From Ipomoea triloba (taxonomy: Eukaryota; Streptophyta; Magnoliopsida; Solanales; Convolvulaceae): a stretch of 64,000 bases of DNA. Location: contig NC_044921.1 of the NCBI RefSeq assembly GCF_003576645.1, forward strand, positions 25,412,211-25,476,210, in the 5' to 3' direction. The notes under the pieces are model-generated. The model did no database searches and had not been told where the DNA came from. It saw only the letters and a program-made list of their open reading frames with translations. Each line of letters begins with the position of its first letter. Within the stretch, counting starts at the first letter, position 1. A program made the translations under genes and the position numbers. Below, piece by piece: positions 34,160-46,104 of the stretch.

Positions 34160-36120
34160 ACGACTACTTGTCAGCTTTTAACTTGTTTTACTAAATATTG
34201 TTAATTTGTCTAATTTAAGTCGGAATAGTGTATTGTAGTACATGTACTTTGGTTGATCTTTAGGATGCGTTTATTTCAATTATCTCATCCTCCATTTACA
34301 AATTGGGAAAATATTTTTTTTCTTTCTCTTATCTGTTATTTTTCTATAAAATTGAGAAATTATCTAGTTAGTAAACATTATCTTAACTTCAATGAAAGAA
34401 AATATGAAATAAATGTCTGTCTATGCTATTAATTATGTTGTGCGGCGGCTTGAGAGTCGAGTCCATCATTTTCCTACCAATGAAACGTGGTGTTGACTGT
34501 TACGCAAGTATAAAGAAATAAAGTTATGTCTTCACTACTAGCTAGCTATAACTTTTAGCATAGTGGTAAGTGTTTTATCCAGACAATTAGTATCAGAGCA
34601 TGTTTTGCTACTAGCTAAAATTTTTGGCATAGTGGTAAGCGATTGATCCTCATGCTACTCCACATCAGTGCACAATATCTTATTATCTTTATCTTCTCAA
34701 ATGCCTAAGGGCGTTTACAATGTTGCTTATTGCAAAAGAAGTTTTCTTCTGAACTTCATCAACACTATTATTCTATCTCAAGTATTCTCAACATCATCAC
34801 AATAAAACGAGATATTATAGAGTTAGAGATGACTCCACAATATCTATTTTTCTCTCCCTCTCCATGTGTTGGTGCATTCTTCTTTCATTTTACACATTGA
34901 AAATGCGTTAAAGAATTTTTGTAGAGTTCACTTTTTCACATCAATTATCATTTATTATCACATTTCTTATAAATTTTATTTTTTAAAATTATAATTTAAA
35001 ATTTTGAATTCATATAAATGTAAAAACTAAAAATCAAATTTAAATAAAAATAAAATTGAAATAAAATAAAGTATATAGTTTAAATTTTAATAGAAGATCT
35101 TTTTTTTTTTAAATACAAAAATAAACCAAACTCATGGCCATTCAAGGTGAGGGACAATGTCCATCAATGTTTGAAATTGATTTATAAATTGTGAGGCTAT
35201 AACTAGAGTTTTCATTTTTGCATTTGCAAGTGCAATTGTTTGAAAACTATAGGATTTAAGAGAAATTATCCATTAAAAGAAAAGGTGAAATTATCTGAAA
35301 AAAGATGGGTTCATATTTTTGTCCGCTAGGGGTATATTTGTCAAATGCAATCCATGATACAGTCCAGGTGAAAAGGGCAAGATAGCCATTTCATGTAGTG
35401 ACGCAATGCTGACGCACTTCAGGTCCATTTTTGGAACTTTGTGTAATTCTGAGTTCAGAGACTTGGGAGAATACAGCCAATGCAGCCACCTATGAACTGC
35501 ATCATCACTTTGTTGACGTCCACTGACAGATTGCATCACCGTTAATTCCTCCATTTTTCTCCTTAATAAATACTCCGTATAACGCCTTTTTATTATGACG
35601 ACGTTAAATTGATTCATGATCATTAGATATATATTTTTTTGTTCATGAGAAAAACTTTTACCGTTATTACACAATAATATGCATTAGGTGTGGTCATAGC
35701 CTGCAAAAGACTACAAGAAATAAATCATAATAGGTCATTCCAACTTCACTGAGAGTTACGACGAACTTGAAATTGTGTGTTTACCAAGCAAATGATCTGA
35801 TTAATTTAGTTGGGATTGCCTCATATGTGACTTATTTTAAGGTGACAAGTCTATGCTATTCGATCTCAAAATATTTACTACTCAAATAATGTACTTTTAA
35901 AAAATAAACAGTGTATTAAAATTGTACCTTTAATATAATAAGAATGCATTTTATGTCTTGGTGGACCATGGTCTATGGTATAATGATTGACATAATAATT
36001 GGTCCAATCAAACAACTAATAAATCCTCAGCACCAAGTAGTTCGATCAAAAAGCTTGTAATTACAGTTGAGTCACATTCTGCAATTTACATGCTCCACTA
36101 AAACTTCAAGTAGATTGAAG
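34160..36120. other. gene-free interval
   Basis: AT-rich. About 34540-34640 repeats 'tagcatagtggtaagtg' twice. A 127-codon minus frame at 35291-35674 has no recognisable domain and I do not call it a gene. The kinase gene's 3' flank lies at the right end. Confidence 0.35.
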
Positions 36121-36128
36121 TGCGGTTC

Positions 36129-38836
36129 TTAAGAAGCTTGTGATGATCCATATTTGTGAGCTCTAGCTGAGGCAGACCTCTGGACATGGTTCAACCTGTG
36201 CATGTTGTCTTTGTAGTTGACAACGTTGTGGTTCTTGGCTGTTGTGGCTCTTGGAGGCCTGTCCCTGATATTCATGGCGGCGTTATTAGGGTTATCATCA
36301 GCTTCTTCACTTCTTGAAGATTTCTCAGGGTTTTCTGCAACAGGTGAAGATGTATAAGTAGGGATATTGTCTTCCTTTACAGATTTGCTTCTTCTCCTTG
36401 TTGTTGTGCTGCTACTGCTTCCTGATTCTTGGCTGTTCATCACTGTTTTATCTGTGTATTTACCTGCCCCCTACAAATCAAACAAAACCAATAAAATTCA
36501 AAAACCAACCAAACTGCATACCAGAATAGTAACCATAAAGTTACAAGTTCAATCCTCAGTGAGAGCTGTCTATTGTCTTTTTTGGTTTGAGCTGGTTAAT
36601 TATAAGCAACTTAGCCTGATTTATCTCCTTGTAATCTTTTGCCAGGTAGGATCATAAGGTGAGTTTACCCAATACACACCCTCGGACAGTGATTGCGAGT
36701 TTTCCTCGTTATCCAAAAAAGATCTTGAAGAAATACATCTTTCCAACATTTCATACAGAATAATATAAGTTCAGTTGTTCAACCTCATTTGAATCACCAG
36801 AATCCCCTTTTGGCTCTTCATCAGCTTCTGTATCTTTCCTCCTCCTCTCTTTTATTGATTGAGACCTGTGCCTGGAGGCTCTATGCCTGCAAGAAATAGT
36901 GCAGTTTACAACAATTCTAAAAGAAAATTTGGGTATTTAATGAAGACCAAACGTTGAGGATACTATGTGAACAGATGCTTCGATTCGGTTACCTTCTTCC
37001 GTCAATGATTGCAGGCTCTGGATCTTCCTTGTGGACTACAGGCAGCTCAGAAATGTGACATGCTAAGGGGCTTGTGTAAAAGTACTGTGCACAATACACA
37101 CACACATATATATATATTAGTACTAGTTAAAGATTAAGGAATTGAAGGTTTTTAATTTGTGTCTGTTGTATTGCCTCATTTTGGAGAGCAGAAGCTGCAG
37201 AGCCGCGATGGGATGGATCTAGCGCGAGGAGCGTGTGGAGTAGACCCGAGGAAGAAGATGGAAAGTGTCTGAAAGCTTCTCTGATGCAAGGCTTGTATGC
37301 ATAGGGTGGCCTGAAAGTTGTTGGAAGCCTTGTTTTTTTCCAGTATTCTTCTGATGGTGTGCCACATAGCTTGAAGATCTTGTTAAGTTGCTCAACCTGC
37401 AGGTCCAAATTTGTTTTCTTTTTGGTTAATTTCTTAAGGTTCTTGGAATGAAACATGGTTTAGAGTTTGGACATTGGACTATGATTTATTCATTATATTA
37501 ATTACCTCTGTCCTGCCAGGCAAAATTGGCCTGCCAACAAACATTTCAGCCATGAGACACCCTGCACTCCACAGGTCAATTCCTGCACCATATTCTGTAG
37601 CACCTAGTAGCAGCTCGGGGGCTCTGTACCAGAGCGTCACGACTCGTGTAGTGAGGGGGCGCCTCGTTCCCGTGTTGAAGAAGTTGGCGAGCCCAAAATC
37701 TGCGATTTTCAGCATCCCACTTTTGTCAATCAGCAAATTTGAGCCCTTTATGTCTCTGTGCAAAATGCCCCTTTCATGGCAATGCTGCAGGCCAGATAGA
37801 AGATGCTGCATGTAGCACTTGACCTGAGTGAAACCATGATCAGAATTAGCAATTCAAAAACCCAAAATTTTCGTTCGAAAAGATTTGTGTTAGTTTCTGA
37901 ATTCTGAGCACCTGTGATTCATTGAGCCTTCCACCAGGCCTGGATATAATGCTGGCTAAATCAGACTGCATATAGTCAAAAACCAGGTAAATACTGTACT
38001 GCATTCTTGAAGTTGCCAGCCCTTCAAGCTTTATAATGTTTGGATGATCCAACTTCTGCAGAATCATGATCTCTCTTGCCATAAATTTTACACTTTGTGG
38101 CTCTGATGTGTCAAACCTGACTTTCTTCATGGCAACAATCTTTCCTGTTTCCTTGTCTCGCGCTTTGTAGACATTGCTGTAAGTCCCTGAACCTACCTAA
38201 AATGTATCATCAAGAAACTTGTATCAGGTTCATAATGACCCTAACATCACTAACTTTCAATTTTCTTTTTTGAGTGACAAGGAAAATCCACAGCCACTAA
38301 CCGAAAGTGTGCACTAGGTAAACCAGTCATACCACAATAAGGTAAACCAGCCTAAGTTGTCTATAACTGATCGGCTCAAACCAGCGCTAACTTTCAATGC
38401 TGCATTTGAGAAATCCTAAAGTGTAGTAATGTCTACTGACCTTATCAATTTTCTCATAGGAATCTGCACTTTTTGGGACTAAACCTGCAAGAACCTGTCC
38501 TGGAATATTATCCACTAGCCATTTTGGCCAACCATCCACCATCTCTTCTTCCCCAGAGTTTGTTTTCTTGGAATCAATTTCTGCAGGAGCTTTGCCACCA
38601 CTGCTCCTCGGCTTCTCTCCTTTCCTCGCGATCACCTTCCTATCAACCGCGGTTTCCCTGCCTCCATTGCCAACATATGCATCATTTCCAATCCTCGGCT
38701 CAGGCCGGGAAGGCCTGCCAGGTTCTTCAGTGACATATCTCTGGCCAGTTGATCTCCTAGCCGCCCTGGCATACCCATTTTCCAGCCTCATCTTCTCCGC
38801 GCCCCTCTGTGGTGGCTTCGCTTGAACAGACCCCAT
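36129..38836 (-). CDS. CDK-like Ser/Thr protein kinase (At1g54610/At1g09600 type)
   Basis: Seven exons: 38441-38836, 37912-38196, 37506-37823, 37175-37396, 36993-37084, 36784-36886, 36129-36470. They join in phase to 585 residues. The kinase domain spans about residues 120-410, with VGSGTYSNVYKA, catalytic K156, a PSTAIRE-like helix (EPQSVKFMAREI), HRDIKGSN (D251), DFG (D269), TTRVVTLWYRAPE and GTPSEEYWKK. N- and C-terminal tails are Ser/Arg-rich and acidic. Among possible starts, ATG 38836 is chosen because MGSVQAK fits the N-myristoylation start usual in this subfamily; an in-frame ATG at 38878 would add a hydrophobic leader. Exon 4 ends GAG|GCAATA, a GC-AG intron, since no GT is available. 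A SINE lies in intron 6. Substrates are unknown; relatives are CDKC-like. Confidence 0.9.
36528..36700 (+). mobile_element. SINE-derived repeat in kinase intron
   Basis: 'ttacaagttcaatcctcagtgagag' through 'ggtttgagctggttaattataagcaac' matches 51245-51330 near the GrpE gene ('acaagttcaattcatagtgg', 'ggccgattagttatgaacaac'). It is the 3' half of the same dispersed family. Confidence 0.5.
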
Positions 38837-38839
38837 ATC

Positions 38840-39640
38840 GAAAGATCCCAAGCTCCCTGAGATTATAAACAACACCACAACAACTGTTGCAGTTGCAGGC
38901 TAAAAACTGTGAGTGTCAAGAAATGGTCACTGTTGTTTCATCAATAACATCAAGAAAAGAAACAGAAAAGGGAGACATGTGGAGAAAACTGATGGGAAAT
39001 TTTAGAAAAATGGGGCAATGATGCAATGTAGAATTGGTAAATAGAAGTCAGAAGAGCAGAATGTGACAAGGGAAGCCGGCCTGCCTGCCTGCTTTTTTCA
39101 GAAATAGTTTATATTTTTCTGCTCGATGCCTAGCTTAGCTTCATCCGCTGTGTGAACTTTGGCAAAGGAAAACAAACTGAAAAAGCTACCCAAAAGACAA
39201 AGAATGCAAGATTTTACACAGAATACTCAAAATTAAGAAAAGATTTCACATTAAAATATGTTACGGAGTACTAGAGAAGAATCTTATAGGTATTATTATG
39301 CTATTATACTCAGGTATATGATACAATGACAATGAGTTTTGTATTTTATATATATATATTTATTTATTTATATATTGGCCAAGTTTCAGTGCGTCAAGTG
39401 GTACGGTGCGATTGCACCATTAGGTATGAAAAACGCACCAATACACATTCCGACGAAGACACACAGTTTAAAAATCTTATTGGTAGACCACACGAGATAT
39501 CATGAACAGACTTTAAGTGTAGAAAGTATTTTTAAACTCTACCATACCCAATTCATTGGCCCGGTCTAATTAAAGGGTAAAATTTCAAATTTCCGAGACG
39601 ACTGCACGGCCACAATGACAATGAGTTTTTTTTTTCTTTT
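38840..39640. other. intergenic region between divergent kinase and NEPRO genes
   Basis: Probable shared upstream region of two divergent genes. A short (TA)n tract lies at 39345. About 39375-39560 has a 'gtgcgattgcaccat' repeat-like piece, possibly a MITE remnant. No gene. Confidence 0.4.
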
Positions 39641-40550
39641 TGTTTTTTCCCTTTCGTGAATCGTGAGATACCTGGACAGAGGACTGGAGGGGCGCGCAAA
39701 GCTTACGCCACGGGAGAACAGCAACCTCTTTCTCTTTCTCCGGGGCGCACATTCCGGCGAAGGCACAAATCTTAGGGCACGGTCGAACAGGACAACCATC
39801 CCGGCGAGCCTCCCTTCTCCGGCAAACCTTGCATCTCGGGCAGTTCCAGAACTCGGACTCTCCAAAAGTAATCATCTAAACCTATTTTTATTTATTTTGA
39901 TGTGTATTTTGGCCAACCTCAAAGATGTGATAATGGAAGGGTTTTGCTTATTTTTGTGATATGATTTGATTTGCTTATTGGATACCCAATTGATTTGCTA
40001 ATTGTTAAGCTGTCAACGAACTTACAAATTATACAAACTTAGAAGCAGCTATCGTTGCTTGATTCTCCATATGTTTCGATTTTTACATTGAGCTAGGAAA
40101 TTGGGTCTGTTATACGACTTCTTTTAAAAATCGACTGTGTGTGTGTTATGATAGCTTGTTTTAAGCAAGCTTAGTTTACTGGGAATTTATGAATTTGGTA
40201 TTATGTTGGGTATGTGGAATGCCAGGAATGGGGGTTGTCATAATGTCATTGGAAGCCTTCATGACATCTTCATCAACCTGAGTTTTTGAGACTAGTTTCT
40301 GGACTGGTGTAGTTGAGAATTCTGAAAATTTAATCTTGATAGGATGGAACATCTCCATCAGCCTGAGTTTAATAAGAAATTTGAGAAGGGTTGTTTAACA
40401 TAGTGAAAATTTTATGAATTCTATTGCTTTTTCAATGATGAATTGCTTTCATCTTACCCCACTGGTAGCTATGGGTTCAAGTTCATTCCTAATTCCAACT
40501 TTCAAATTCTCTAATTCACTGTTCATTCCTCATTTGAGGTGGCTGAAGTT

Positions 40551-41714
40551 ATGGGTTCGGAGATTGGAACAGTTGAGCAAAGGTTGAAATCGTTTCTCAG
40601 TCAGCTTCAATCTGAGTTTGGCATTCTCGATCGAATTGTGTACAAAAACAAGAATCAACACAGAAGATGCTCTTATTTTCAGTACCTGATGAAGGTGAGA
40701 AGAGACTTAAGACTTCTCAAATCAGCAAATCCGGAGGAGATTTTCAGTGCCTCATTTGATGTCATCCATGGAAAGAGGCCTAAGCAAAAGGTGCAGCTTC
40801 TGGAAAGCCTGAAGAAGAAGAGAAGAACAGACAGTAACAAGCACAACTTTTTGGATCGGCTCCTGGGAGTTGCTCACCTGTTGTCACAGATGGCTGAGCC
40901 GATGTTGAAGGCAGCAACGCAGGTATCAACTCTTCTTGCTCGATCATTTTTCATGGGGTTTTCATTGATGGTGTTGGCCTTGTTGGCGCGAATCAGAGTT
41001 TTGGTTCAGCAAATGCTTCTAGATGTTGTTTTTGTATTCAACCGTGTATCCTCTCTCTCTCAAAAGGAACAAGCCGTTAGGTTAACTCAAGAACGTTTTG
41101 AGGTTTTTAGAGAATATTATCCCGCAAAGCAACAACAGCCTACTTTCCTAGAATGCATTTGGGAGACAGATAAGTATAGATTAATTGAGAGGAAAGGTGG
41201 AAGTGAGGTTGAAAACCAGGAAAAGAAAATCAAAGAAGATGCTGCTTGTATTGAAACATCAAAGATTCAGTACCAAAGTGTAGAGATTTTCCTAGGAGAA
41301 GACGAATGTGATAAGACTGTTCCTGATGAAGTTAATATAGAAAGATCATCTTTCTTGAATGAAAAGGATAAGAGTTCTTCCCTGTTGAGTCCTGTCCTCA
41401 TTACTCCCGGGAGTAATGATGATGAACCGCAAGTTCCACGAGGTTCAGATATTGCGGTTTCTCCTGACAAGAGTATTGTTTCTACTGGAAGCGGGATGCT
41501 TAAGAGTGATGCCGAAGTGAAAATCAAGGCTAAAGCACAGCGTAATGTTGCATTTGTGTCGGTAAAAGTATCTGCTCCTCCTTCACTGTCATCTGTGAAT
41601 GAACCAGGACATTGCCTTCAAGGAAAGGAAAAGGGTGGTTCTTCAACTACAGAAGAAGACCCATTTTTCAGTTTACTTACAACAGGAGGAAACAAGAATA
41701 GTACTCTGTTTTAA
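40551..41714 (+). CDS. nucleolus and neural progenitor protein-like (NEPRO, DUF4477)
   Basis: A single coding exon of 387 residues from ATG 40551. The acceptor-like 'tttgag|gtggctg' just upstream and a GC-rich segment at 39650-39866 ending at a GT donor suggest a non-coding first exon. Residues about 8-190 match the NEPRO N-terminal domain: IVYKNKNQHRRCSYFQYL, KVRRDLRLL, HGKRPKQKVQLLESLKKKRR, then LLGVAHLLSQMAEPMLKAA and LLARSFFMGFSLMVLALLAR. The C-terminal half is acidic and Ser-rich, without a domain. NEPRO proteins are nucleolar; in animals they are linked to rRNA processing and to the RNase MRP subunit Rmp1. A plant role is inference. Confidence 0.85.
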   Translation: MGSEIGTVEQRLKSFLSQLQSEFGILDRIVYKNKNQHRRCSYFQYLMKVRRDLRLLKSANPEEIFSASFDVIHGKRPKQKVQLLESLKKKRRTDSNKHNFLDRLLGVAHLLSQMAEPMLKAATQVSTLLARSFFMGFSLMVLALLARIRVLVQQMLLDVVFVFNRVSSLSQKEQAVRLTQERFEVFREYYPAKQQQPTFLECIWETDKYRLIERKGGSEVENQEKKIKEDAACIETSKIQYQSVEIFLGEDECDKTVPDEVNIERSSFLNEKDKSSSLLSPVLITPGSNDDEPQVPRGSDIAVSPDKSIVSTGSGMLKSDAEVKIKAKAQRNVAFVSVKVSAPPSLSSVNEPGHCLQGKEKGGSSTTEEDPFFSLLTTGGNKNSTLF

Positions 41715-41749
41715 TTATTTTTACTGAGAATCAATCTTAAACCCCAATC

Positions 41750-42475
41750 AACCCATGTTTACTACGTAGGGAGTATATTGGTAGATAGTCTGCACCCATT
41801 TATTATTTTTCATTCTCTCCTTTGTTGCGTTTTTATCACTACTTTCGAGTCTAAATCCCTCTCAAATCTACAAAGGAGTATATATTATTCGTAGGTTAAG
41901 TTGACAAGACTGGTTTGCAGGCTATTATAAAGAGAAACAATGGTTACTTAATGCACATAATCTGATACTGACTGTATTTTTTCATTGTCGTCTTTAAAAA
42001 AACACAAAAGAGTGCCAAAGGCAAACGAGGGAAGTATGTAGTTAAATATGAGATAATTGGAGCAAATTGGTTCAAATGTGAACAGTGCTTCTTGTGCAAT
42101 CAGTGTAAGTTTATCATTATGTAAAATGCATTACGTAGTATTCGAAAACGCACTATAATAAAATGCACCAATATACCACAAAGTATACCACATACACAAA
42201 ATACACAGCAGCACACCTAATGATACATTTTCAAATATTTTATGGTGCATTTATGCGTAATTAATAGTGATTGATCTCACAAGTGCACTAGAACATGATC
42301 CTATATATAAAAAAAAGCAGCTGTCATAGTCTCATTTTGGTTCTAAATTCTGAAGTTTGGGATTTTGTAAGACTTGTATAGGCTCTATACTTGGCCACAC
42401 TTTATCCACATAACACCCTCGCTGCCACCAGACAATTTTCCAATGTTGTGAATTGTGATAAAACTTAAAAAAGCA
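41750..42475. other. intergenic interval with candidate MITE
   Basis: About 42068-42303 has inverted 'ggttcaaatgtgaac' / 'gttctagtgcac'-like ends similar to 22050-22296 and may be a MITE. The rest shows nothing. Confidence 0.3.
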
Positions 42476-42483
42476 ATATATGT

Positions 42484-42522
42484 CCTCTTCTTCTTCTTCT
42501 TCTTCTTCTTCTTCTTCTTCCT
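42484..42522. repeat. (CTT)n microsatellite in OHP2 leader
   Basis: About 12 TCT/CTT units directly upstream of the OHP2 start, probably within the 5' UTR. Pyrimidine-rich leaders are common in plant chloroplast-protein genes. Confidence 0.85.
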
Positions 42523-42550
42523 TCAGAGAAAACTTGAAGATTCCAAGAAA

Positions 42551-44516
42551 ATGCCGGTAACATCATCTCCATTTTCATACATAAAAATCCCAAAACCACC
42601 CGTTTCTTCCTCTTGCACTTCAATGAGATTCTGTGCAACCAGGCCCATCATATTTACAGTAAGGAGCTCTCAGGCTGAAGGCCCTTTCAGAAGACCCGTG
42701 GCTCCTTCTCCTCCTACGCCTGTAAAGCCCGTCCCACCCTCTCCGCCGAGCTCTCCTCCCAAGCCGGCGGCGGTGGCGGCGGTGGAGGACAAGACTGTAA
42801 TTACTCTCGAGTTCCAGAGGCAAAAGGCTAAGGAGCTGCAAGAGTATTTCAAGCAGAAGAAGGCTGAAGAAGCCAATCAAGGCCCTTTCTTTGGTTTTAT
42901 TGGCAAGAATGAAATTTCCAATGGCAGGTACTCATCAAAATTTCTTATTTTTTTCTCTTTCTGTTCTCTTGGAATTGCATTTAAAGAACATTCATCTCAG
43001 ACTTCAGTTTCAATTCTGCTAAAGCCCCAATCTTTATTTCCGGAATTTAGCATCAGGATTCAGTTCTATTGCTAAAACATTGGGATTTGGGGATGAATGT
43101 TTGAGACTTGAGTCAAGTTAGCAACATTAGTACAAATTTTGGCTTAATCTTGATCACTATTCATCCATGGAATGATATCTAGTCATGATTTTGAACAATT
43201 TTTGTATTGTTCTGTTCCTCCATGTAAAGCTGCCACCAAGTGGAACTCTCTGGTTTACTTTTGAGAATGAAATTGAGGGGGTGTTTGGTTTGGAAGGTCA
43301 AAAGGTTAGGACTTTAGGAGGATGGCAAATTCAACTTTTAAGTTTTCTTATTTTGGGTATAGCATTCAGTATCCAACCACTCTTACAGCATCCCTATCAA
43401 TTGGAGATATTTAGCGGTTATTGAGGAGTTTTTTGTAAGTGTGATTAGGAAAGAGAAAATGGGAGGAAGAAAAAAAAAAACAAATATGATTTATAATAAA
43501 AAAAATAGAAAGGACTGTGTCAGGCGCGCATGCACTGTACGCGCCAGAGTGGGTGCGCTCAACGCGCACAGCATCTCCTTTTCTTCACTTTTGCACTGTT
43601 CCAAGCTCCCATATCTTGCAGAAGCACCCCACCTTCTCTCTCTCCTCTCCTCTCTCATATTACATGGCAATATCCCTGACATTCTCCCCACAAAAAACCA
43701 TTGATAAGGCTGCCCTTAGACTAATCTAGATTTAGCCCATGTCCCGCTCATAGAGTTTTTTAGATATATCATTCGGTATTTCCACCGCTTTTAGACTAAT
43801 TTAGATTTAGCCTGTGTTGAGCTCATAGCGTTTGACTCTTACTCGAAAAAGGCATGCCCACACCACATATAAGAGTAGAATCTCAAACCTAACAGTTGCA
43901 TTAAAATGCATTCTAAGGAGTGTAGAAGGAATTGTATCCCCACCATTCTTAGATTAATCTAGATTTAGCCCATGTTGAGCTCATTTTTTTACTTTTGCTC
44001 GAGAAAAGCCTGACCCACACCGCATACATATAAGAGTAGAATCTTGCCCGCATGGGTGAAGTTTAGGAGGAAAGACCTGGATCAAGTCTCACCAGAGGCA
44101 GTGGAGGAGCAACCTCTCAAAGTGAGGGGGGCTCCTTGTGCACAGTGAGCAAAGATCTAATCTCTGTGTTTAATTGAGTTACCATGACTTACATCCTCCC
44201 ATATGCTTTGTCGGGTCGGGGATTCAACTTTTTGGGAGGAAAGAGTAGAATCTCAAACCTAAAATGCGGTCTACAGAGTGCAGAAGGAATTCACATAGTG
44301 ACTAGTTTGGCTTGTGCTTTTTGTATTTCTGTCTAGTTTTGCTGTGTGCCTAGCATATCCATATGCAATAATAACACCCCTTTTGGATTCTTGATGAGCA
44401 GATGGGCAATGTTTGGATTTGCTGTTGGAATGTTAACAGAGTATGCCACAGGCTCTGACTTTGTTGATCAAGTTAAGATTCTTCTCTCAAATTTTGGAAT
44501 ACTAGACTTGGAATGA
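42551..44516 (+). CDS. OHP2: light-harvesting-like protein OHP2 (one-helix protein), chloroplastic
   Basis: Two exons, 42551-42927 and 44402-44516, join (GGCAG|GT ... GCAG|A) to 163 residues. A Ser/Pro-rich transit peptide (to about residue 45) precedes a proline-rich stretch, then EFQRQKAKELQEYFKQKK and GPFFGF. The single membrane helix has the chlorophyll-binding motif E121-x-x-N124-G-R126 followed by WAMFGFAVGMLTEYATGSD, and the end is NFGILDLE. OHP2 acts with OHP1 and HCF244 in the thylakoid to bind pigment during photosystem II reaction-centre assembly. The ATG at 42551 is chosen over the upstream frame through the CTT repeat because it begins the transit peptide. The 1.47-kb intron carries a MITE and a SINE. 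Confidence 0.93.
43386..43715. mobile_element. candidate PIF/Harbinger (Tourist-like) MITE in OHP2 intron
   Basis: The left end CAGCATCCCTATCAATTGG and the right end, reverse-complemented GGGCAGCCTTATCAATGG, are inverted near-copies. TTA lies at both flanks (43383-43385 and 43716-43718), the usual 3-bp target duplication. The interior contains GC-rich 'gcgcgcatgcactgtacgcgc' and pyrimidine runs. Confidence 0.5.
44045..44240 (+). mobile_element. SINE-like insertion with 13-bp target duplication in OHP2 intron
   Basis: Direct repeats AAGAGTAGAATCT flank the segment at 44032-44044 and 44241-44253. Inside, 'cccgcatgggtgaagtttagg' and 'ggatcaagtctcacc' resemble pol III A and B boxes. The 3' part matches the SINE at 33585. 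It is nested in a locally duplicated stretch (43720-44290) with repeated 'tagatttagccc' and 'gagtagaatctcaaacct'. Confidence 0.7.
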
Positions 44517-44559
44517 TGAGGTTGTCTGGTCTCCAAGCTGAATGTTGTGTCTTTCTGTA

Positions 44560-45250
44560 ATGTATGTGCATGGCTTCCTGTATTCTATATTTTAGTTAAT
44601 TCAGTTGTAGTAAACTGTGCCTTACCACAAACTTTTTAACTCTTGAAAACGTACAGAAACTCCATTCCTTTTTCACATACTGAGGCTGATCAATTGTCAG
44701 TTCTAATGCACACATTTACTCCTCTTGTTTGGTTTATGGAACACAATCTATGGTGTTATTCATGTACAAATAATTAACTAGCTTTACTCCCAAACATTTT
44801 ACATGCTTTTGCAACTCAAGACACCATAGATTGTAAATTCTAGACGGGCTTATATATTAAACAAATCGATTCATCTAAGAAAGAAATGAAATATGAACGC
44901 CAAACGATTCATGATTCTAATTAATAATTCCATCACTTTAAAATATCTATAAAATATAACTTGTGCCCATACATCCCTATGGCTGCCATTTTTATCGGTC
45001 AGAGACCACGAGGTGTCCTGAACAAATACTCAAACTAATCTCTGTTCAGCACCGAACTGACCCAATTAAGAATCAAAGTGCTGACCAGATTGATTTTTCT
45101 ATTCGAGAGGTTTTTGCATAAACCATAACTTAAATGCTGCAGACTTAACTGGCGAGTTATTCATCACTGCATTAATGGTATATCAGTATATCTCAATAAT
45201 ATAATTGGATAAATAGTCATACATATATAGATTTATTACACTTAAAAAAA
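44560..45250. other. intergenic interval, convergent 3' ends
   Basis: Lies between the 3' ends of OHP2 and the minus-strand gene to its right. 44728-44833 contains an imperfect inverted repeat ('acacaatctatggtgttattcatg' against 'caagacaccatagattgt'). No gene. Confidence 0.35.
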
Positions 45251-45255
45251 AAAAT

Positions 45256-45720
45256 TCATGAATGCATAAGGTCGCGAAGTTGCTTCTCCAAATCGTCCAG
45301 ACGAGCACCCCATTCGCCATTGATGCACAAGGCTCGAACACTGCTTTCATCTTTAGTTACATCAACGCCTTCTTCTCTTTCTCCGCCTCTGCTCGCCTTC
45401 TCCGCCACTCTTTCCCGGCCTCGGGTATGGTTTTTCTTGATTTTCTGGGCTGAGGCTCGTTGCAGTGCCCGCAGCACATCGGCGCCGCTCAGTTGTTCTT
45501 CTTGTTCTTGCGGCTTCTGCTTCGTTTGCCCTCTTTGCTGCTGGGCGTCCAATCTGAGTGCCGTCCATCTACCTAAATCGGCGGCGCGATTGGGGAGTGA
45601 TTGGCGGCGGAACTTGGTAGGGATGGTCGGAGAAGGGCGGCAGGTTCTCGCCGATTTGGTGGGGTCTGCAGGTGGAGGGTTGGGATTCCTGTGCAGGAAG
45701 GAAGACGGAGAGGCCAACAT
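45256..45720 (-). CDS. hypothetical plant protein, probably plastid- or mitochondrion-targeted
   Basis: A 154-residue frame from ATG 45720. An in-frame ATG at 45882 would add 54 residues, but the segment after 45720 (MLASPSSFLHRNPNPPPADP) looks like an organelle transit peptide. The middle is rich in Gln, Arg and Lys (SGADVLRALQRASAQKIKKN), and the end, TKDESSVRALCINGEWGARLDDLEKQLRDL, is amphipathic and may be a short coiled coil. Intronless, and GC-richer than its surroundings. I do not recognise the family, so the function is unknown. Confidence 0.6.
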   Translation of the reverse strand: MLASPSSFLHRNPNPPPADPTKSARTCRPSPTIPTKFRRQSLPNRAADLGRWTALRLDAQQQRGQTKQKPQEQEEQLSGADVLRALQRASAQKIKKNHTRGRERVAEKASRGGEREEGVDVTKDESSVRALCINGEWGARLDDLEKQLRDLMHS

Positions 45721-45879
45721 GGCTTCAAGATTAGTGGCTGAGAGGAGAGGATTTAAGTTGCTGCGTCTTCCAAAATATATTTGTGTTGGTTGAAATTTGA
45801 TGCTGTGGCGTGTGGCCCAGCTCCTGTGATGGCATGGGCAAATTATAGCATAACTACTTGTCACAATGCAATATCTGCT

Positions 45880-46100
45880 CATAACTTGACTCTGTTACAA
45901 TGCAATATTTGCTCATAATTATTTTCGCTTTTTTAGTACTACTGACTCTATTACAATGCAATATCTGTGATAACGTAAAATACGAAGATACGGAGCTAAA
46001 TGGCAAATACGGTCTCTTTTATTAATATGAGTCAAAGTACCGATTGGATATACAACGTGGCGTAGAGGCTCAGGTGGCCGGCGGTGGGCCTTCCTACTGT
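45880..46100. repeat. dispersed repeat 'tactgactctattacaatgcaatatctg'
   Basis: The motif occurs twice here and, as its reverse complement ('gatactacattgtaacagagtcagtagtact'), at about 15913 and 26200. A short dispersed repeat of unknown type. Confidence 0.5.
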
Positions 46101-46104
46101 CCGA

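Noticed and set aside
35291..35674. 127-codon minus-strand frame
   Set aside because: No recognisable domain, no promoter context and an AT-rich 5' half. It could be real, but nothing supports it beyond being open.
45320..45793. 157-codon plus-strand frame
   Set aside because: Antisense to the putative plastid protein gene, with Ser/Cys/Arg composition typical of a shadow frame.
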